Notes: generated from the letters alone by a model not told the origin. A stretch of DNA of 64,000 bases from Bradyrhizobium sp. CB2312 (GCF_029714425.1 NZ_CP121668.1:1819501-1883500), one strand, 5' to 3'. Positions 9,475 to 20,408 are shown, numbered from the stretch's first letter. Made by a program: numbers and translations.

Positions 9475-10055
9475 CCGCAAAATCATCTCCACCAAGGCAG
9501 TTCAACAAATGAGAGGGTTCCAGCGTGGAACGCGGTGGGCCACGAGAAGTTCGCCAGTTTGATGTCCTCACCTCCATGCTGTAGCCGCCCGATGAATGTC
9601 AGCTCACCTTCACGCTCCGTTAGCAGCGACGGATTTAGGGAACCCGGGATCACTCGGTGGCGTTTGGGCGGGGCGGTCCCCTTTGCGCCGCTTCAGCTTT
9701 CGGTCGCTTTGCTGAGCTCCCACGGCGGGGTTTCTGCGTTCTGTTCGCCACGAGTCTTCCGGCTCAGCCGGTTGCTTGCGGTCTATGGGGGAGCATCGAG
9801 TGCGGGAGGTCTCCGATTTGCGGCGTGTTAACCGGTTCGGCGGATTAAGACCGAAATGACCCGTTTACGTGGGATACCGTGCTCACCGTTACGTCGCGCG
9901 AACGGATACTGCTAGGCCACCACTCGTAGATGCAGGTCTTCTTCCGGCTCATGAGCTGCGTTCCTAAAGCGCCGAAAGCCAGACCGACCTCGACGCAATG
10001 AGAGGCCGAGATGCCTCCACATTCCGAATACCAAACTTGGTCGCGACGTCGCAGG
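9475..10055. other. Intergenic, no gene seen
   Basis: Between the receiver gene and an AraC gene that ends toward it. Short frames on both strands lack ribosome sites and recognisable motifs. I see no RNA gene or clear terminator. Confidence 0.5.
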
Positions 10056-11183
10056 TCATTCATATGTCAAAGGAGGAGCCACGCTTCGGCGGTAATCCGC
10101 CGGGGCAATTCCCGTCGCCTTCCGGAACGCCGTGGCGAACGCGCTACGACTGCTGAAGCCTACCGCCCGACCGATTTCCGTCATCGAGCCCGCTCGTTTT
10201 TCCAGCAGCAACTTGGCGTGCTCAACACGATGCTTAGTTTGGTACCGATGTGGCGGCATTCCGACAGATTGCTTGAATACCCTGCAGAAATGATATGGGC
10301 TCAGACGAACGAGCTGCGCCAACGTACCAATCGGTATCCGCTCATTGAGATGTTCCTGGATATAGGCGCTGACGAGTCGTTGCTGCCACGGTGCAAGGCC
10401 GCCTTGGAGTTGAGGTTGAATGCTGGGCATCCCGCAAGTGAAACGCACGATTTCATGTATGAGCAGAGTACCGAGGCTCCCGAAGTACATCGGGTCTCCT
10501 GCACGGCTCTCGACGAACGCCTTCAGCTTGAGCGCGGTGTGCCAGAGCGCTTCGTCTTCAAATAGTATACGTGGAGCGTTCGGTAGGTCGGTGATGCCAC
10601 GCTTAGAAAGAACCTTCAGGTTCTCAGGTTCGAAGTAGAAGTACATGAGCCGCATCTGCGACCCGCGCAGCTCGTGCCAATCGTGAAATTCGCGGCCAGC
10701 CGGCACGAATGTCAGTTTCCGCTCGAGGTTTCGGAGCGCAGATCGCGGCAGACCTTCCACGAATGTCTCTCCTTCACTGCGCTCTCCCTTCTCGTACATC
10801 ACGAGCATATGGACTGGAGCCCGAAAATGATTCTGGATTCTACCTCGTCCGGTGAATCGCAAGGATTCGGCCGTCATGCCATGCCCATTTACCTTGAAGC
10901 GTGCCACAGTGTCGGAAGGAGAGATTTCAACGACAGGATGGATCACGTCCGCCACGAGGTGACCATCTGATTGGCGAATTGTATCAAAAATGGAGCAGTC
11001 ATGGTCGCCTTCAAAGTTTCGGGACGGGGTTATCGGAAGCAACGCTTGCGATCTTGAAAGCTGGTGCCGATCGTTAGGGCCACGCGGCGAACGGCGTAGC
11101 GTCGTCGAATTCTCCCGTAAACGGACTTGGTGGAGTTCGGCTCCCAGTTTGGAGGTCGGAAGCAGTAGGGGGCCTTCTGGCAT
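10056..11183 (-). CDS. AraC-family transcriptional regulator
   Basis: 375 residues from the ATG at 11183, which has AGGAG five bases upstream; the frame extends to 11246 without a better site. The N-terminal ~250 residues are a poorly conserved sensing domain. The C-terminal AraC DNA-binding region is clear: RIPIGTLAQLVRLSPYHFCR, FKQSVGMPPHRY, then MTEIGRAVGFSSRSAFATAF and RKATGIAPADYRR. No gene is close enough to suggest a target. Confidence 0.92.
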   Translation of the reverse strand: MPEGPLLLPTSKLGAELHQVRLRENSTTLRRSPRGPNDRHQLSRSQALLPITPSRNFEGDHDCSIFDTIRQSDGHLVADVIHPVVEISPSDTVARFKVNGHGMTAESLRFTGRGRIQNHFRAPVHMLVMYEKGERSEGETFVEGLPRSALRNLERKLTFVPAGREFHDWHELRGSQMRLMYFYFEPENLKVLSKRGITDLPNAPRILFEDEALWHTALKLKAFVESRAGDPMYFGSLGTLLIHEIVRFTCGMPSIQPQLQGGLAPWQQRLVSAYIQEHLNERIPIGTLAQLVRLSPYHFCRVFKQSVGMPPHRYQTKHRVEHAKLLLEKRAGSMTEIGRAVGFSSRSAFATAFRKATGIAPADYRRSVAPPLTYE

Positions 11184-13216
11184 GGCTTCTCCTGTTCGCT
11201 CAAAGTGGGTTCGTGCTGTCAACTGACCGTCATTTGCTAGACACATGGGGTCGACCTCCGGGTGCCTATTCAGGACTCTTTAATTCCGTTGTCGCGGTGT
11301 TTCTGCGTGGGCACTAGGCCGAGCGCCGGCTTTCTTCACCCGAATCCGCGACGAACGGGTCGAGGTGAGCATGCCGTGTGATACCTTGGTCCTCAATTGC
11401 ACTCGCATTTGCGCGTCTGACAGGAAGGGCCAAACGGGGATAGACTTTCGCGGAGCCGAGCTGCGACTTTCGTATATCCAGGCTTCGACTTAATTCACGC
11501 GGAGCTTCACATGGCCAACTCGGAGTCCTGAACCGTCGGGCGCGCCGCCGAGTTGGTTGGATGTCCCTCAGGATCCCGCGCATGCTACGGAGAAGCACAA
11601 GACCAGAAATACCGGGCGGCGGGTCCTAACCTGGAACGACTGTTCTTCAAGCGCCTATTGTTTCGCCTGGACCCAATTTTGGTGCAGCTCTAGTTTGCCG
11701 CGCCGGCTAGTCAGGCCTGTAGCAAATCAATAATTCCGTACGCCCTACTCGGAGGCAAACTATGCAGTCGCCGAGCAAACTCGTCAGACGCGGCAAATTA
11801 GTCGTTCGGAGGTGGTAGATCATCGCGTCCGCCCGAGCTTGCGACTTTGTGGCGAGTGCAATCGAAATGCGTACCTAATCTTCGCGGTCACAACACCATA
11901 GGCCACTATGCGCTCATCGTGATTGGTGCGAGATAGTTCTCACGAGTTCGGTCACGGGTTTGATTTTGAAGATGCGTGGCCGATTCTCGAAGGATGCACT
12001 GGTACCGCGATGGCCGTTTGGAAACGTACCGCTTGATAGCGCTCCCCGTGGCCCGCATTTTCTATCCCGGCCCCTGAGACCCGCGAAAGCGATTGCTACG
12101 CGGACACCCCTAACTCCCTCCGTACTGGTCTTGATCGTAGGCCTGCAAGATGCGGACAAAATCGGCCATGCTGGATTGGTCTCGATTTTCGGCCATAGCC
12201 CCAAGTTGTGTGTTGGGCGCGGGCGGGCTCCCTCGCCAAAACCAGATTAGGAGATCCACGATGTTTTTCATGGTCGGCTCTCCGCAGCGAACCGTCGAAC
12301 TAAGGGCTTGCGGGATCGGCGAAGCACGTTTCGGTCAGGGGAAGGGTCGGTCGGGCGCTACGCCGCCGACCTTATCCTGCAACTGCCTGCTCGCGGGCCG
12401 GTTCCGTTGCGTTTCATTCCGTATCAACAGCTAGCACGGTGCGCGTGATTGACGCCATTGGGCGCAGGTATCAAGTGACAGTGCAGAGGTATTGGTTGAA
12501 TAGAACGCTGGTCTATCCGGAATGAGAGTACGCAAAAGAAGGGCCGCCTGCGTTGCCACAAGCGGCCCAAGTCTAGGGAGGCGCCCAAGGTGGGCAGCGA
12601 TGGCGGGGGGAGAGGAGGACCATCGCGGCCTCATACATACGATGATCGCGATAGGCGGCTCAATTGAACGCCAGTACGGACCAGTCATCCAAATGGAGCA
12701 AGGGTCCTATACGTAAGCTTAAGGCGCTCCACACGACGAACGGCTTCTGCTGCCTTAAGCCGCCACCTTTACCGCACTCGACTATCCGCCTGGCCATAAC
12801 TGCCCCTCCGAGTCGAGCGCCGCGAGCGAGAGTGCGAATAGCTACTGCATGCTTCGATCGTTAACACGATATGCATGCGTCAGACGCGAGACTGTTTCTC
12901 CAGGTGATCACGGATTCCGCCCGCTATCCACATCCTCCTTGTCAGCTGGATGACTACACAACACCGAGGCTCAGAGTGGCTAAATCCACTTCGCGCAAAA
13001 TCTGCGTGGTGGACTAAGGCGGACCACTCGATAGAAATGTCTAGTCGCCGATCTTCGGGCATCGAAATGATAACCGGGGGTAATTTGCGACCCCGTGCCT
13101 CGTGTGATGCAATGCTCATCGGCTTTGCAGGCGAAAAGAGAGCAGAGTCCCTACGCGAGCCGCGTTAGGAAGCGAGCGATTCCCCGCCTACTGGTTGGCT
13201 TCGAGGAGATCGAGAG
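11184..13216. other. 2-kb spacer without a convincing gene
   Basis: All frames are short (under 100 codons), overlap on both strands, and show no family motif. A GC-rich inverted repeat, ggccgcc...gcggccc, lies near 12542-12568. The region upstream of ccmC presumably contains its promoter, but I could not assign one. Old decayed genes are possible. Confidence 0.5.
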
Positions 13217-13990
13217 TTGAAGCAGAGCTTTAGCGCCTACAGCAACCCAGGCAATTTCGTGCGCGTCGCCGCAAAGCTGCTGCCTTTGCTTTGGGGTTCG
13301 ACAGCAGTCGCCTTCGCGATTGGTCTATTTGGAACGTTCGACGCGCCCTCCGACTACCAGCAAGGTGAGACTGCGCGAATTATGTACATCCACGTCCCCG
13401 CCGCCTGGACCGCAATGCTTGCCTATACATTCATGGCGATGTCTGCGTTCGGATCCTTGGTATGGCGTCATCCACTCGCCGATGCGGCTCAAAAGGCGGC
13501 AGCGCCCCTCGGCGCAGCTTTCACTTTCATTTGCCTCGTCACGGGCTCGCTATGGGGCAAACCAATGTGGGGTACTTATTGGGTCTGGGACGCACGGCTC
13601 ACCTCCATGCTGGTTCTGCTACTCATTTATCTCGGTCTCATCGCGCTTTGGCAGACAATCGAGGACCCGAGTAGGGCGGCTCGAGCAGTTTCGATTATGA
13701 CCCTGGTAGGTCTTATCGACATTCCGATTGTGAAGTTCTCGGTTGATTGGTGGAACACGCTTCACCAACCCGCGTCGGTGTTCCGGATGGAGGGCTCGGC
13801 GATTGCTGGCTCGATGCTATGGCCGCTGATCGCTATGGCGCTCGCATACTCGCTCTTGTTCGTGACGCTCCACGCTATGTCAGTTCGCAACGAGATCCTG
13901 CGACGCCGAGCCCGGCGGCTTGCGATCACGCGGGCGGCTAGTGGCGAAACGGCGCTGGCGCGCATGCCGACTGCCGAATTGGGTTCCTGA
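13217..13990 (+). CDS. ccmC: Heme exporter/heme-handling protein CcmC
   Basis: 257-residue inner-membrane protein with six predicted membrane spans. The tryptophan-rich WWD motif WGTYWVWDARLTSML binds heme and presents it to CcmE, with flanking His residues in IMYIHVPAAW and WWNTLHQPAS. Start is TTG 13217 with GAGGAG eight bases before. It is the first gene of ccmC-D-G-I-E-F-H. Its ABC partners ccmA and ccmB are on the opposite strand at the far end of the cluster, an uncommon split. Confidence 0.96.
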   Translation: MKQSFSAYSNPGNFVRVAAKLLPLLWGSTAVAFAIGLFGTFDAPSDYQQGETARIMYIHVPAAWTAMLAYTFMAMSAFGSLVWRHPLADAAQKAAAPLGAAFTFICLVTGSLWGKPMWGTYWVWDARLTSMLVLLLIYLGLIALWQTIEDPSRAARAVSIMTLVGLIDIPIVKFSVDWWNTLHQPASVFRMEGSAIAGSMLWPLIAMALAYSLLFVTLHAMSVRNEILRRRARRLAITRAASGETALARMPTAELGS

Positions 13991-13994
13991 ACCT

Positions 13995-14147
13995 ATGTTG
14001 CGGCATGACTCATTCATAATTGCGGCATTTCTGGTGACGGGCACCGTCCTGGCGGGAATGATCGTGGCGATTCTTATCGACTATGGTCTTCAGCGTCGTA
14101 CCTTGGCCCGCCTTCTCGATCACTCGGATCGGCGCGGTCGCGCATGA
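13995..14147 (+). CDS. ccmD: Heme exporter protein CcmD
   Basis: 50 residues: one membrane span (IIAAFLVTGTVLAGMIVAIL) followed by a basic tail with RRTLARLL, the usual CcmD layout. It would link CcmC, CcmE and CcmAB in the heme-loading complex. It starts 4 bases after ccmC and its stop overlaps the ccmG start (ATGA), so translation is probably coupled. Confidence 0.88.
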   Translation: MLRHDSFIIAAFLVTGTVLAGMIVAILIDYGLQRRTLARLLDHSDRRGRA

Positions 14148-14767
14148 GCAACATCCCGGCCTCAACTCACCTATCATTGAGCGCGTCGACGCGCCGAAGC
14201 GCACTGGCCCGCTTGTGGGTGGTTATCCCTTTATTGGTCTTCTGCGGAATTGCGACACTGCTTTTAGTGCGGCTCGGGGCCGGTGACCCCTCACTCGTGC
14301 CCTCTGCTCTGATCGGCAGGTCAGTGCCGCAATTTGCGCTGATGCCGCTCGAAGGGCTTTCAACATCCGGTCCACCTGGCTTGTCGAGCGCAGATTTGCG
14401 GAGAGGGCACGTGACGATCTTGAACGTGTTCGCATCATGGTGTGTTGAGTGTCGGGAAGAACAACCGGCCCTGATGGCGTTGGCAAGCGACCCTACGCTG
14501 CAACGACTGGGTGTGAAACTGTCCGGCATTGTCTACAAAGACGATCCCAGAAATGCGCTGGCCTATCTTGCCGCTCACGGCAACCCGTTCGCACAGGTCG
14601 GCACTGACCGCTCAGGCCGAACGGGGATCGATTTCGGTGTTTATGGCGTTCCCGAGACGTACGTGATCAAGGGCGATGGCACAATTGTGTACAAGCTGGT
14701 TGGTGGCATCTCGGACGCAAGCCGGCCTGGTTTGGTGGACGCCATTGCCGAGGCTGAGCGTCCATGA
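14144..14767 (+). CDS. ccmG: Thiol:disulfide interchange protein CcmG/DsbE with CVEC active site
   Basis: 207 residues: N-terminal membrane anchor (about 24-43) and a periplasmic thioredoxin-like domain. It would reduce apocytochrome CxxCH cysteines. The active site is ASWCVECREEQP (Cys100, Cys103), with YGVPETYV supplying the cis-Pro loop. The usual dipeptide in this family is VP or PT; Glu102 in place of Pro should change the redox potential or partner choice. Overlaps ccmD by four bases. Confidence 0.93.
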   Translation: MSNIPASTHLSLSASTRRSALARLWVVIPLLVFCGIATLLLVRLGAGDPSLVPSALIGRSVPQFALMPLEGLSTSGPPGLSSADLRRGHVTILNVFASWCVECREEQPALMALASDPTLQRLGVKLSGIVYKDDPRNALAYLAAHGNPFAQVGTDRSGRTGIDFGVYGVPETYVIKGDGTIVYKLVGGISDASRPGLVDAIAEAERP

Positions 14768-14979
14768 CGGCTGCATTGCACGCTCTCCATCCTTCCGGGA
14801 TTGATGCAAGAAGGATCGTTTCTTGCCTCAGCGTTGTAGTGCTCCGTCCGCTACGTTGTTCGGGAATTCCGAGTTGGCAATGAAAGCGGAACAGTCAGGT
14901 GGCCCGAGCCTCACTGGCGGCGCATGCCGGCGGACGGTGCGCTGTGCGGTGGCGAGGACGAACGGAGGTCTTTGAAAAC

Positions 14980-15678
14980 GTGCTGTGGGTCATTTTTGCA
15001 ATGATGACGTCGTCAGTCGTGCTGGCGCTGGCCCGGTCGCTCTCTGAGCGGCGCGAGGCTGTTCGCGCTCGTGATCTGGATGTGACGTTCTATCGCGATC
15101 TTCTGACCGAAGCGGATGAGGACGTGCGCAGCGGAATGCTAGCACCTGAGGAGTCCGTGACGACTCGCGCCGAAATCGAGCGCCGGCTGCTCGCGTCACT
15201 CAACTCGGCCTCCGAGGGCTGGTCGCATACGTCGCGCCGCGGAGGTCAGCGACGCGCTGCAGCGGCTTTTGCGATCGCCTTAGTCCTGCCGCTCGTCGCG
15301 CTCGCGTCGTACCTCAAGGTCGGCGCTCCCAGCCAGCCTGACATGCCGATCGCATCGAGGCGGTCCAATGCAGATTTTAGCCTCGCTGCCGCAGTTCCTG
15401 ACATCCACGCCGGCCAAGCCGGAGCTGACATTGAAGGGCTCCCTCCAGAGCAACGGAGCAACGCGATCCGGGGAATGGTAGCGGAGCTCGCCGAGAAGCT
15501 CTCGAAGGACGGCCATCACCTTCAAGGATGGCTACAACTTATCAGGTCTTACGCGGCATTGGGTGAGCGCAAAAGGGCCGAGGCGGCTGTCGCAAGCGCA
15601 CGTGCTCAGCTAGCAGGCGATGCGCAAGCGTCGGCTCGCGTGGATGAACTCGTCAGACAGCTTCGTTTAGAGGAGTAG
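14980..15678 (+). CDS. ccmI: Cytochrome c biogenesis protein CcmI
   Basis: About 232 residues from GTG 14980, with ggagg 11 bases before; the frame runs further upstream but the N-terminus then lacks a membrane start. Two membrane segments (LWVIFAMMTSSVVLALA and FAIALVLPLVALASYL) bracket a cytoplasmic loop with DVTFYRDLLTEADEDVRSG. A periplasmic TPR-like part follows (GWLQLIRSYAALGERKRAE). It holds apocytochrome c for heme ligation with CcmF and CcmH. Only three bases separate it from ccmE. Confidence 0.88.
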   Translation: MLWVIFAMMTSSVVLALARSLSERREAVRARDLDVTFYRDLLTEADEDVRSGMLAPEESVTTRAEIERRLLASLNSASEGWSHTSRRGGQRRAAAAFAIALVLPLVALASYLKVGAPSQPDMPIASRRSNADFSLAAAVPDIHAGQAGADIEGLPPEQRSNAIRGMVAELAEKLSKDGHHLQGWLQLIRSYAALGERKRAEAAVASARAQLAGDAQASARVDELVRQLRLEE

Positions 15679-15681
15679 ATA

Positions 15682-16134
15682 TTGACACGAAAGGGTAGGC
15701 GCCTCGCCATCATCAGCGCAGCTGGCGTCACTTTGACGATCGCGATAGGGCTCATCCTGTTCGCGTTGCGAGACAGTATTGTCTTCTTTTATGGGCCGAG
15801 CGAGCTGGCCGCAAAGGCGCCGCCGCCGGGCACCCGGTTGCGCATCGGCGGCCTAGTGAAACGTGGCTCACTCACTCATGAGGGGTCGTCGACTGTCATC
15901 TTCGCGGTGACAGACCTAAAGCACGATGTCGAAGTCAGCTACACCGGATTGTTGCCGGATCTCTTCCGTGAAGGACAGGGCGTCGTCGCCGAGGGCACCG
16001 TGGAAGGACCGAGCCTTCTTCATGCGGACACCGTGCTAGCAAAACACGACGAGCGATATATGCCCAAGGGGGTAGCTGACAAGCTCAAGCAAGAAGGCAC
16101 TTGGCGCAGCGAAAGATCTGCGCGAGCGCAATAG
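15682..16134 (+). CDS. ccmE: Heme chaperone CcmE
   Basis: 150 residues: N-terminal membrane anchor then an OB-fold periplasmic domain (GTRLRIGGLVKRGSL, FAVTDLKHDVEVSYTG). LAKHDERYMPKG contains the His that attaches heme covalently and the following Tyr ligand. Start is TTG 15682, three bases after ccmI. It takes heme from CcmC and delivers it to CcmF. Confidence 0.96.
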   Translation: MTRKGRRLAIISAAGVTLTIAIGLILFALRDSIVFFYGPSELAAKAPPPGTRLRIGGLVKRGSLTHEGSSTVIFAVTDLKHDVEVSYTGLLPDLFREGQGVVAEGTVEGPSLLHADTVLAKHDERYMPKGVADKLKQEGTWRSERSARAQ

Positions 16135-16174
16135 CGCCGCTCCCACGAAACATCCCCGCTGATGGGACCACAAG

Positions 16175-18172
16175 ATGATCATTGAAACTGGACATTACGC
16201 GCTCGCTTTGGCTCTCGCTGTCGCGCTGCTTCAATCAATTCTGCCACTCTGGGGAACCCGGACTAGGGATTCGGCACTTACTTCAATCGCGGTCCCTGCC
16301 GCAATCACCCAGTTCCTGCTCTTAGCTTATGCCTTCGCAGCACTGACCTACGCCCATGTGGCGTCTGACTTCAGTCTCGTGACAGTCGCCGAGAACTCAC
16401 TCACCACCAAACCGCTTATATACAAAATCGCGGGCGTCTGGGGCAATCACGAAGGATCCATGCTGCTTTGGGTTTTGATTCTTGCGGCTTTTGGAGCGGC
16501 TGTAGCGATTTTTGAACGCGCTATGGCGAACGAACTACGCGCGAATACCCTGGCGGTCCAAGGCTGGATCTCCCTTGCCTTCCTCTGTTTCATTCTGTTC
16601 ACCTCCGATCCCTTCTTGCGACGATTTCCTGCGCCGTTTGAGGGGCAGGACCTTAATCCGCTTCTTCAAGACCCGGGCCTTGCCATACACCCGCCGCTCC
16701 TTTACGTCGGCTATGTCGGTTCTTCGATCGTGTTCTCCTTCGCGGTAGCCGCGCTGATCAGTGGCCGACTAGACGCCGCTTGGGCCCGCTACGTTCGGCC
16801 TTGGATACTGATCTCCTGGATCTTTTTGACGCTTGGCATCGCCATGGGGTCGTACTGGGCTTATTACACCCTAGGCTGGGGCGGATTCTGGTTCTGGGAT
16901 CCGGTCGAAAACGCGTCACTGATGCCCTGGCTTGCGGGCACCGCGCTCCTCCATTCGGCTGCTGTCATGGAGAAGCGTGAAGCCCTCAAGATTTGGACAC
17001 TGTTCCTGGCGATACTTACGTTCTCGCTGTCGCTGCTGGGTACGTTCCTCGTGCGCTCCGGAGTACTGACCTCCGTCCATTCGTTCGCCAGTGACCCGGC
17101 TCGCGGCGTCTTCATCTTGGTCATACTGACCGTATTCATCGGCGGGCCACTCGCGCTCTACGCGTGGCGCGCGCCGTCCCTGAGCGAGCGGAGCGTGTTC
17201 GCACCTTTTTCACGCGAGAGCGCGCTGGCAGTCAACAACCTGCTGCTGACCACCTGCTGTGTTACGGTTCTAACCGGCACGCTCTATCCGCTCGCGCTTG
17301 AGGCGCTGACGGGAGACAAGATCTCGGTCGGCGCGCCGTTTTTCAATTTAACGCTCGGCCCGCTCGTAGCGCCTATCGTTCTGCTGATGCCGCTCGGTCA
17401 GTCGATCGCCTGGAAGCGCGGCGACCTGCTCGGCGCAGCGCAACGGGTGACGGTCGCGGCCTTGGGTGGTCTTGTAGTCTCCATTGTGCTCGTTGCCGTC
17501 ATCCGGGGCGGCCCCGTCTTCGCCGCAGCCGGTCTCGGCATCGCCGTCTACCTCATCGTTGGTTCGTTCACCGATGTGGCGTCGCGTATCTGGGCACGAG
17601 GGCAAGGCGGCCGGGTTATGCTAGCCCGCGCGATCGGGCTGCCGCGCTCCGCGTGGGGGGCGGCGATCGCTCACGCCGGCCTTGGCTTGACGCTCATGGG
17701 CTTGGCGGCGACGGGTTGGGGTGTGGAGCGGATCGCGACCGTCAAGTTAGGCCAGAGGATCGATCTCGGCCCTTATCAGGCCACCATCGAGAATTTTCGA
17801 TTGCAGCAGGGCCCGAACTACTCCGAACTCGTTGGCCATACGGTCATCAGCCAGGGCGGCACATACGTGACCGCCGTCGAGCCAGCCAAGCGCAGCTTTC
17901 CCACACGACAGACAACCGTCACCGAGGCGGGGATCGTAACGCTGAATTTTGGGCAGATCTACATTTCGCTTGGGGACCGCCACGCGGATGGTTCGATTGA
18001 TGCGCGCCTGTTCTGGAAGCCGCTCGTGACGAGCATCTGGATCGGTGCGATCATTATGGCGTTTGGAGGAATCGTGTCGTTGTCCGATAGACGCCTCCGA
18101 ATTGGCTTCGCGCGCCGCGCGGCTCGCCTCCGCGTCGCCGACAGCCGCGCAGCGCCGGAGCCCGCCGAATGA
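16175..18172 (+). CDS. ccmF: Heme lyase subunit CcmF
   Basis: 665-residue polytopic membrane protein of normal family length. It carries the WWD motif [20 protein letters not shown] and conserved blocks [11 protein letters not shown] and [11 protein letters not shown]. It forms the heme lyase that joins heme to CxxCH cysteines, with CcmH and CcmI. The stop overlaps the ccmH start (ATGA). Confidence 0.97.
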   Translation: MIIETGHYALALALAVALLQSILPLWGTRTRDSALTSIAVPAAITQFLLLAYAFAALTYAHVASDFSLVTVAENSLTTKPLIYKIAGVWGNHEGSMLLWVLILAAFGAAVAIFERAMANELRANTLAVQGWISLAFLCFILFTSDPFLRRFPAPFEGQDLNPLLQDPGLAIHPPLLYVGYVGSSIVFSFAVAALISGRLDAAWARYVRPWILISWIFLTLGIAMGSYWAYYTLGWGGFWFWDPVENASLMPWLAGTALLHSAAVMEKREALKIWTLFLAILTFSLSLLGTFLVRSGVLTSVHSFASDPARGVFILVILTVFIGGPLALYAWRAPSLSERSVFAPFSRESALAVNNLLLTTCCVTVLTGTLYPLALEALTGDKISVGAPFFNLTLGPLVAPIVLLMPLGQSIAWKRGDLLGAAQRVTVAALGGLVVSIVLVAVIRGGPVFAAAGLGIAVYLIVGSFTDVASRIWARGQGGRVMLARAIGLPRSAWGAAIAHAGLGLTLMGLAATGWGVERIATVKLGQRIDLGPYQATIENFRLQQGPNYSELVGHTVISQGGTYVTAVEPAKRSFPTRQTTVTEAGIVTLNFGQIYISLGDRHADGSIDARLFWKPLVTSIWIGAIIMAFGGIVSLSDRRLRIGFARRAARLRVADSRAAPEPAE

Positions 18173-18645
18173 CGTGGCTTCGTCGCATTCTTCTGCTTTC
18201 GATCGTACTCGCAAGCGTGGCCCCTAGCTTGGCAAGGGCGGTTCAGCCGGATGAGATCCTGACCAATTCGAAACTTGAGGCACGCGCGCGCGCTATTTCC
18301 GCCGGACTGCGCTGTCTGGTCTGTCAAAACCAGTCGATCGACGATTCCAAGGCAGAGCTCGCGCGGGACCTTCGCCTGCTCGTGCGCGAGCGCCTTAAGC
18401 TCGGAGAGAGTGACGAGCAGGTCCGCGCTTTTCTGGTGAAGCGTTACGGAAACTTTATCCTGCTAAAACCGCCACTCGACTTGGAAACCGCTCTCCTTTG
18501 GGGAACGCCGGCTTTCGTGCTCGTAGCGGGCGCCATCGCTCTCCTGTTCAGATTGCGCCGCCAGCAGTCCACGCCAGCCGCACCATTGAGCCAAGCCGAG
18601 CGGGATCGGCTTGCCGCTGTGTTTGACTCCGATACCCCGCTATAG
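18169..18645 (+). CDS. ccmH: Cytochrome c-type biogenesis protein CcmH
   Basis: 158 residues with a signal peptide (about 1-24), the redox motif [11 protein letters not shown] and a single C-terminal membrane span ([19 protein letters not shown]). It keeps apocytochrome thiols reduced for heme ligation. It closes the plus-strand operon and faces the 3' end of ccmB 91 bp away. Confidence 0.96.
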   Translation: MTWLRRILLLSIVLASVAPSLARAVQPDEILTNSKLEARARAISAGLRCLVCQNQSIDDSKAELARDLRLLVRERLKLGESDEQVRAFLVKRYGNFILLKPPLDLETALLWGTPAFVLVAGAIALLFRLRRQQSTPAAPLSQAERDRLAAVFDSDTPL

Positions 18646-18736
18646 GCTCCTCCTGAGGTCAAGCGGTCTTGGCTTCAGGCCGAAGTCGTTCCACGTAGAG
18701 TGCCCTGAAAGAAAACTCAATCGTTGTATGCCCTCA

Positions 18737-19408
18737 TTATTCTGCCGCGCTACGAAGTGCTGCGGCCGCAGCTATCGGAGCGAGCGCGATGGACGCGAGT
18801 CCAAGCGCGCAGAGGACCAGGAACGGTGTCAAAAAGGGCATTGTGGCGCTTTGCGCCGCGGAGACACCGAAGATCAGCACCGGTACGGCTAGTGGCACGA
18901 CGAGGATCGATAGCAATAGACCGCCGCGCCGCAGGGTGACAGTAACGGCCGCCCCGATCGCCCCCAGAAAGGTGAAGGCCGGCGTGCCAACCAACAACGT
19001 TGCTGCTACCGATCGGAGGGCGGGACCATCCAAATCCAACATCAAGCCAAATAGAGGCGAGAGCATAACGAGCGGCAGCCCCGTTACAAGCCAGTGAGCC
19101 ATGCACTTCACAAGAACAATGAGTTCTAGGGGCGCCGGCGACAAAAACATTTGGTCCAGCGAGCCGTCCTCTTGATCCGCCTGAAACAGACGGTCGAGGC
19201 CCAATAGGCTCGCGAGAAGTGCAGCTATCCATAGAATTGCTGGGCCGATGCGCGACAGCAAACGCATGTCAGGCCCGATGGCGAAGGGTACGACCGTCAC
19301 AAGACTGAGGAAAAAGAACAGACCGAGCATCCCGCCGCCACCGATGCGGCGGGCTAGCATGAGGTCGCGAAGAAAAACGATGAGGAGAATACGGGTCATG
19401 GTGCCCAT
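18737..19408 (-). CDS. ccmB: Heme exporter permease CcmB
   Basis: 223 residues with six predicted membrane spans. Typical CcmB features are FLRDLMLARR near the start and the loop LDRLFQADQEDGSLDQMFLSP. It is the membrane part of the CcmAB ABC complex that frees holo-CcmE. An ATG at 19399 is an alternative start. It follows ccmA on the same strand after 121 bp. Confidence 0.94.
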   Translation of the reverse strand: MGTMTRILLIVFLRDLMLARRIGGGGMLGLFFFLSLVTVVPFAIGPDMRLLSRIGPAILWIAALLASLLGLDRLFQADQEDGSLDQMFLSPAPLELIVLVKCMAHWLVTGLPLVMLSPLFGLMLDLDGPALRSVAATLLVGTPAFTFLGAIGAAVTVTLRRGGLLLSILVVPLAVPVLIFGVSAAQSATMPFLTPFLVLCALGLASIALAPIAAAAALRSAAE

Positions 19409-19529
19409 CCGGTATCGCTATTACGTCGAGACCGCTGGACTGAAATCGGAAGAGCAGCTTGATCCCTTCTTTCCCGACCTCGAGACAGACAGCTACTTGG
19501 GGTGCGACCGCTCTTCGGCGAAATGGCCA

Positions 19530-20156
19530 TCACCGGGCTCCAAGCCTGACTTCGATTGTCCCTGGTAGACCAAGAGGTTCGTGGGTCGCGGCCAGCGTCA
19601 ATCCTCCGCTTCCGAGATGGCTCGCGACGATAGCCTTCAGTAAGGCGCGCGCGTGCCGGTCGAGCGCAGTTAGCGGTTCGTCGAGCAGCCATAGAGGGCG
19701 ATCGACGATTAAGAGCCGAGCTAATGCGACGCGGCGACGTTGCCCGGCGGAAAGATAACCGACTGGCAGATCGAGAACGTGGGCCAACTCCATGTGGTCC
19801 AGCGCCTGTAACGCGGTTCGCCGGTCTCGCCCCAAAAATCCCAGGCCAATCTCGAGGTTTTCGCGGGCGGTCAACGCCGATTTCAGCCCGTCGAGATGGC
19901 CCACGTAGTGGAGGCGTTCTGCCAGGGGCGCCGGATCCGCGGCTTCGGACTCCACCCACGACATGCGGCCGGATCTCAGTGGAAAAAAACCGGCGATCGC
20001 ACGCAAGAGCGTAGATTTGCCCACTCCGTTGGGACCCGTCACTTCGGCGATTTGACCCGAGCCTAGTCGCAAAGATATCCCGCCAAGCAGGATGCGCTCG
20101 CCGCGCGCCACGGACAGATCTTCGATCAGCAGATGGGACCGCTCCGTGATATCCAT
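19530..20156 (-). CDS. ccmA: Heme exporter ATP-binding protein CcmA
   Basis: 208-residue ABC ATPase: Walker A GPNGVGKST, signature YLSAGQRRRVALAR, Walker B PLWLLDEPLTALD, H-loop AATHEP. ATP hydrolysis by CcmAB releases heme-loaded CcmE from CcmCD. It lies between hemA and ccmB on the minus strand, so heme synthesis and heme delivery may be co-transcribed. Confidence 0.95.
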   Translation of the reverse strand: MDITERSHLLIEDLSVARGERILLGGISLRLGSGQIAEVTGPNGVGKSTLLRAIAGFFPLRSGRMSWVESEAADPAPLAERLHYVGHLDGLKSALTARENLEIGLGFLGRDRRTALQALDHMELAHVLDLPVGYLSAGQRRRVALARLLIVDRPLWLLDEPLTALDRHARALLKAIVASHLGSGGLTLAATHEPLGLPGTIEVRLGAR

Positions 20157-20219
20157 TTTCAGTTCTCGTTGTCCGTTGTTTCGCTGTGATCGTTTTCAAG
20201 GAACCCTCGTTTGGAGGGC

Positions 20220-20408
20220 TTATCGAAATGAACGACAATTTTGGACAAACGTGTTCGAGTGGGTTCGTGGGGGAGAACAGTCCAGGACGCTGAGGAGGTC
20301 CGCTCTTCGGGGCTGCCCATTACGGATGCGAGCACCGATTATGAACGCCGACAGCAAGATGTGCCACGCGATCGCCCATACACACGTGAAAGGGATTGTC
20401 TGTCCCAT
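20220..20408 (-). CDS. Possible small membrane protein between hemA and ccmA
   Basis: 62 codons from an ATG with AAGG seven bases upstream. One hydrophobic segment, CVWAIAWHILLSAFIIGARI, is followed by a basic tail. I recognise no family. Its position inside the hemA-ccmAB string makes a small accessory membrane protein conceivable, but it could be a chance frame. Confidence 0.25.
   Translation of the reverse strand: MGQTIPFTCVWAIAWHILLSAFIIGARIRNGQPRRADLLSVLDCSPPRTHSNTFVQNCRSFR

Noticed and set aside
11184..13216. Several 60-96 codon frames in the long spacer
   Set aside because: Overlapping on both strands, no ribosome sites, no domain likeness.
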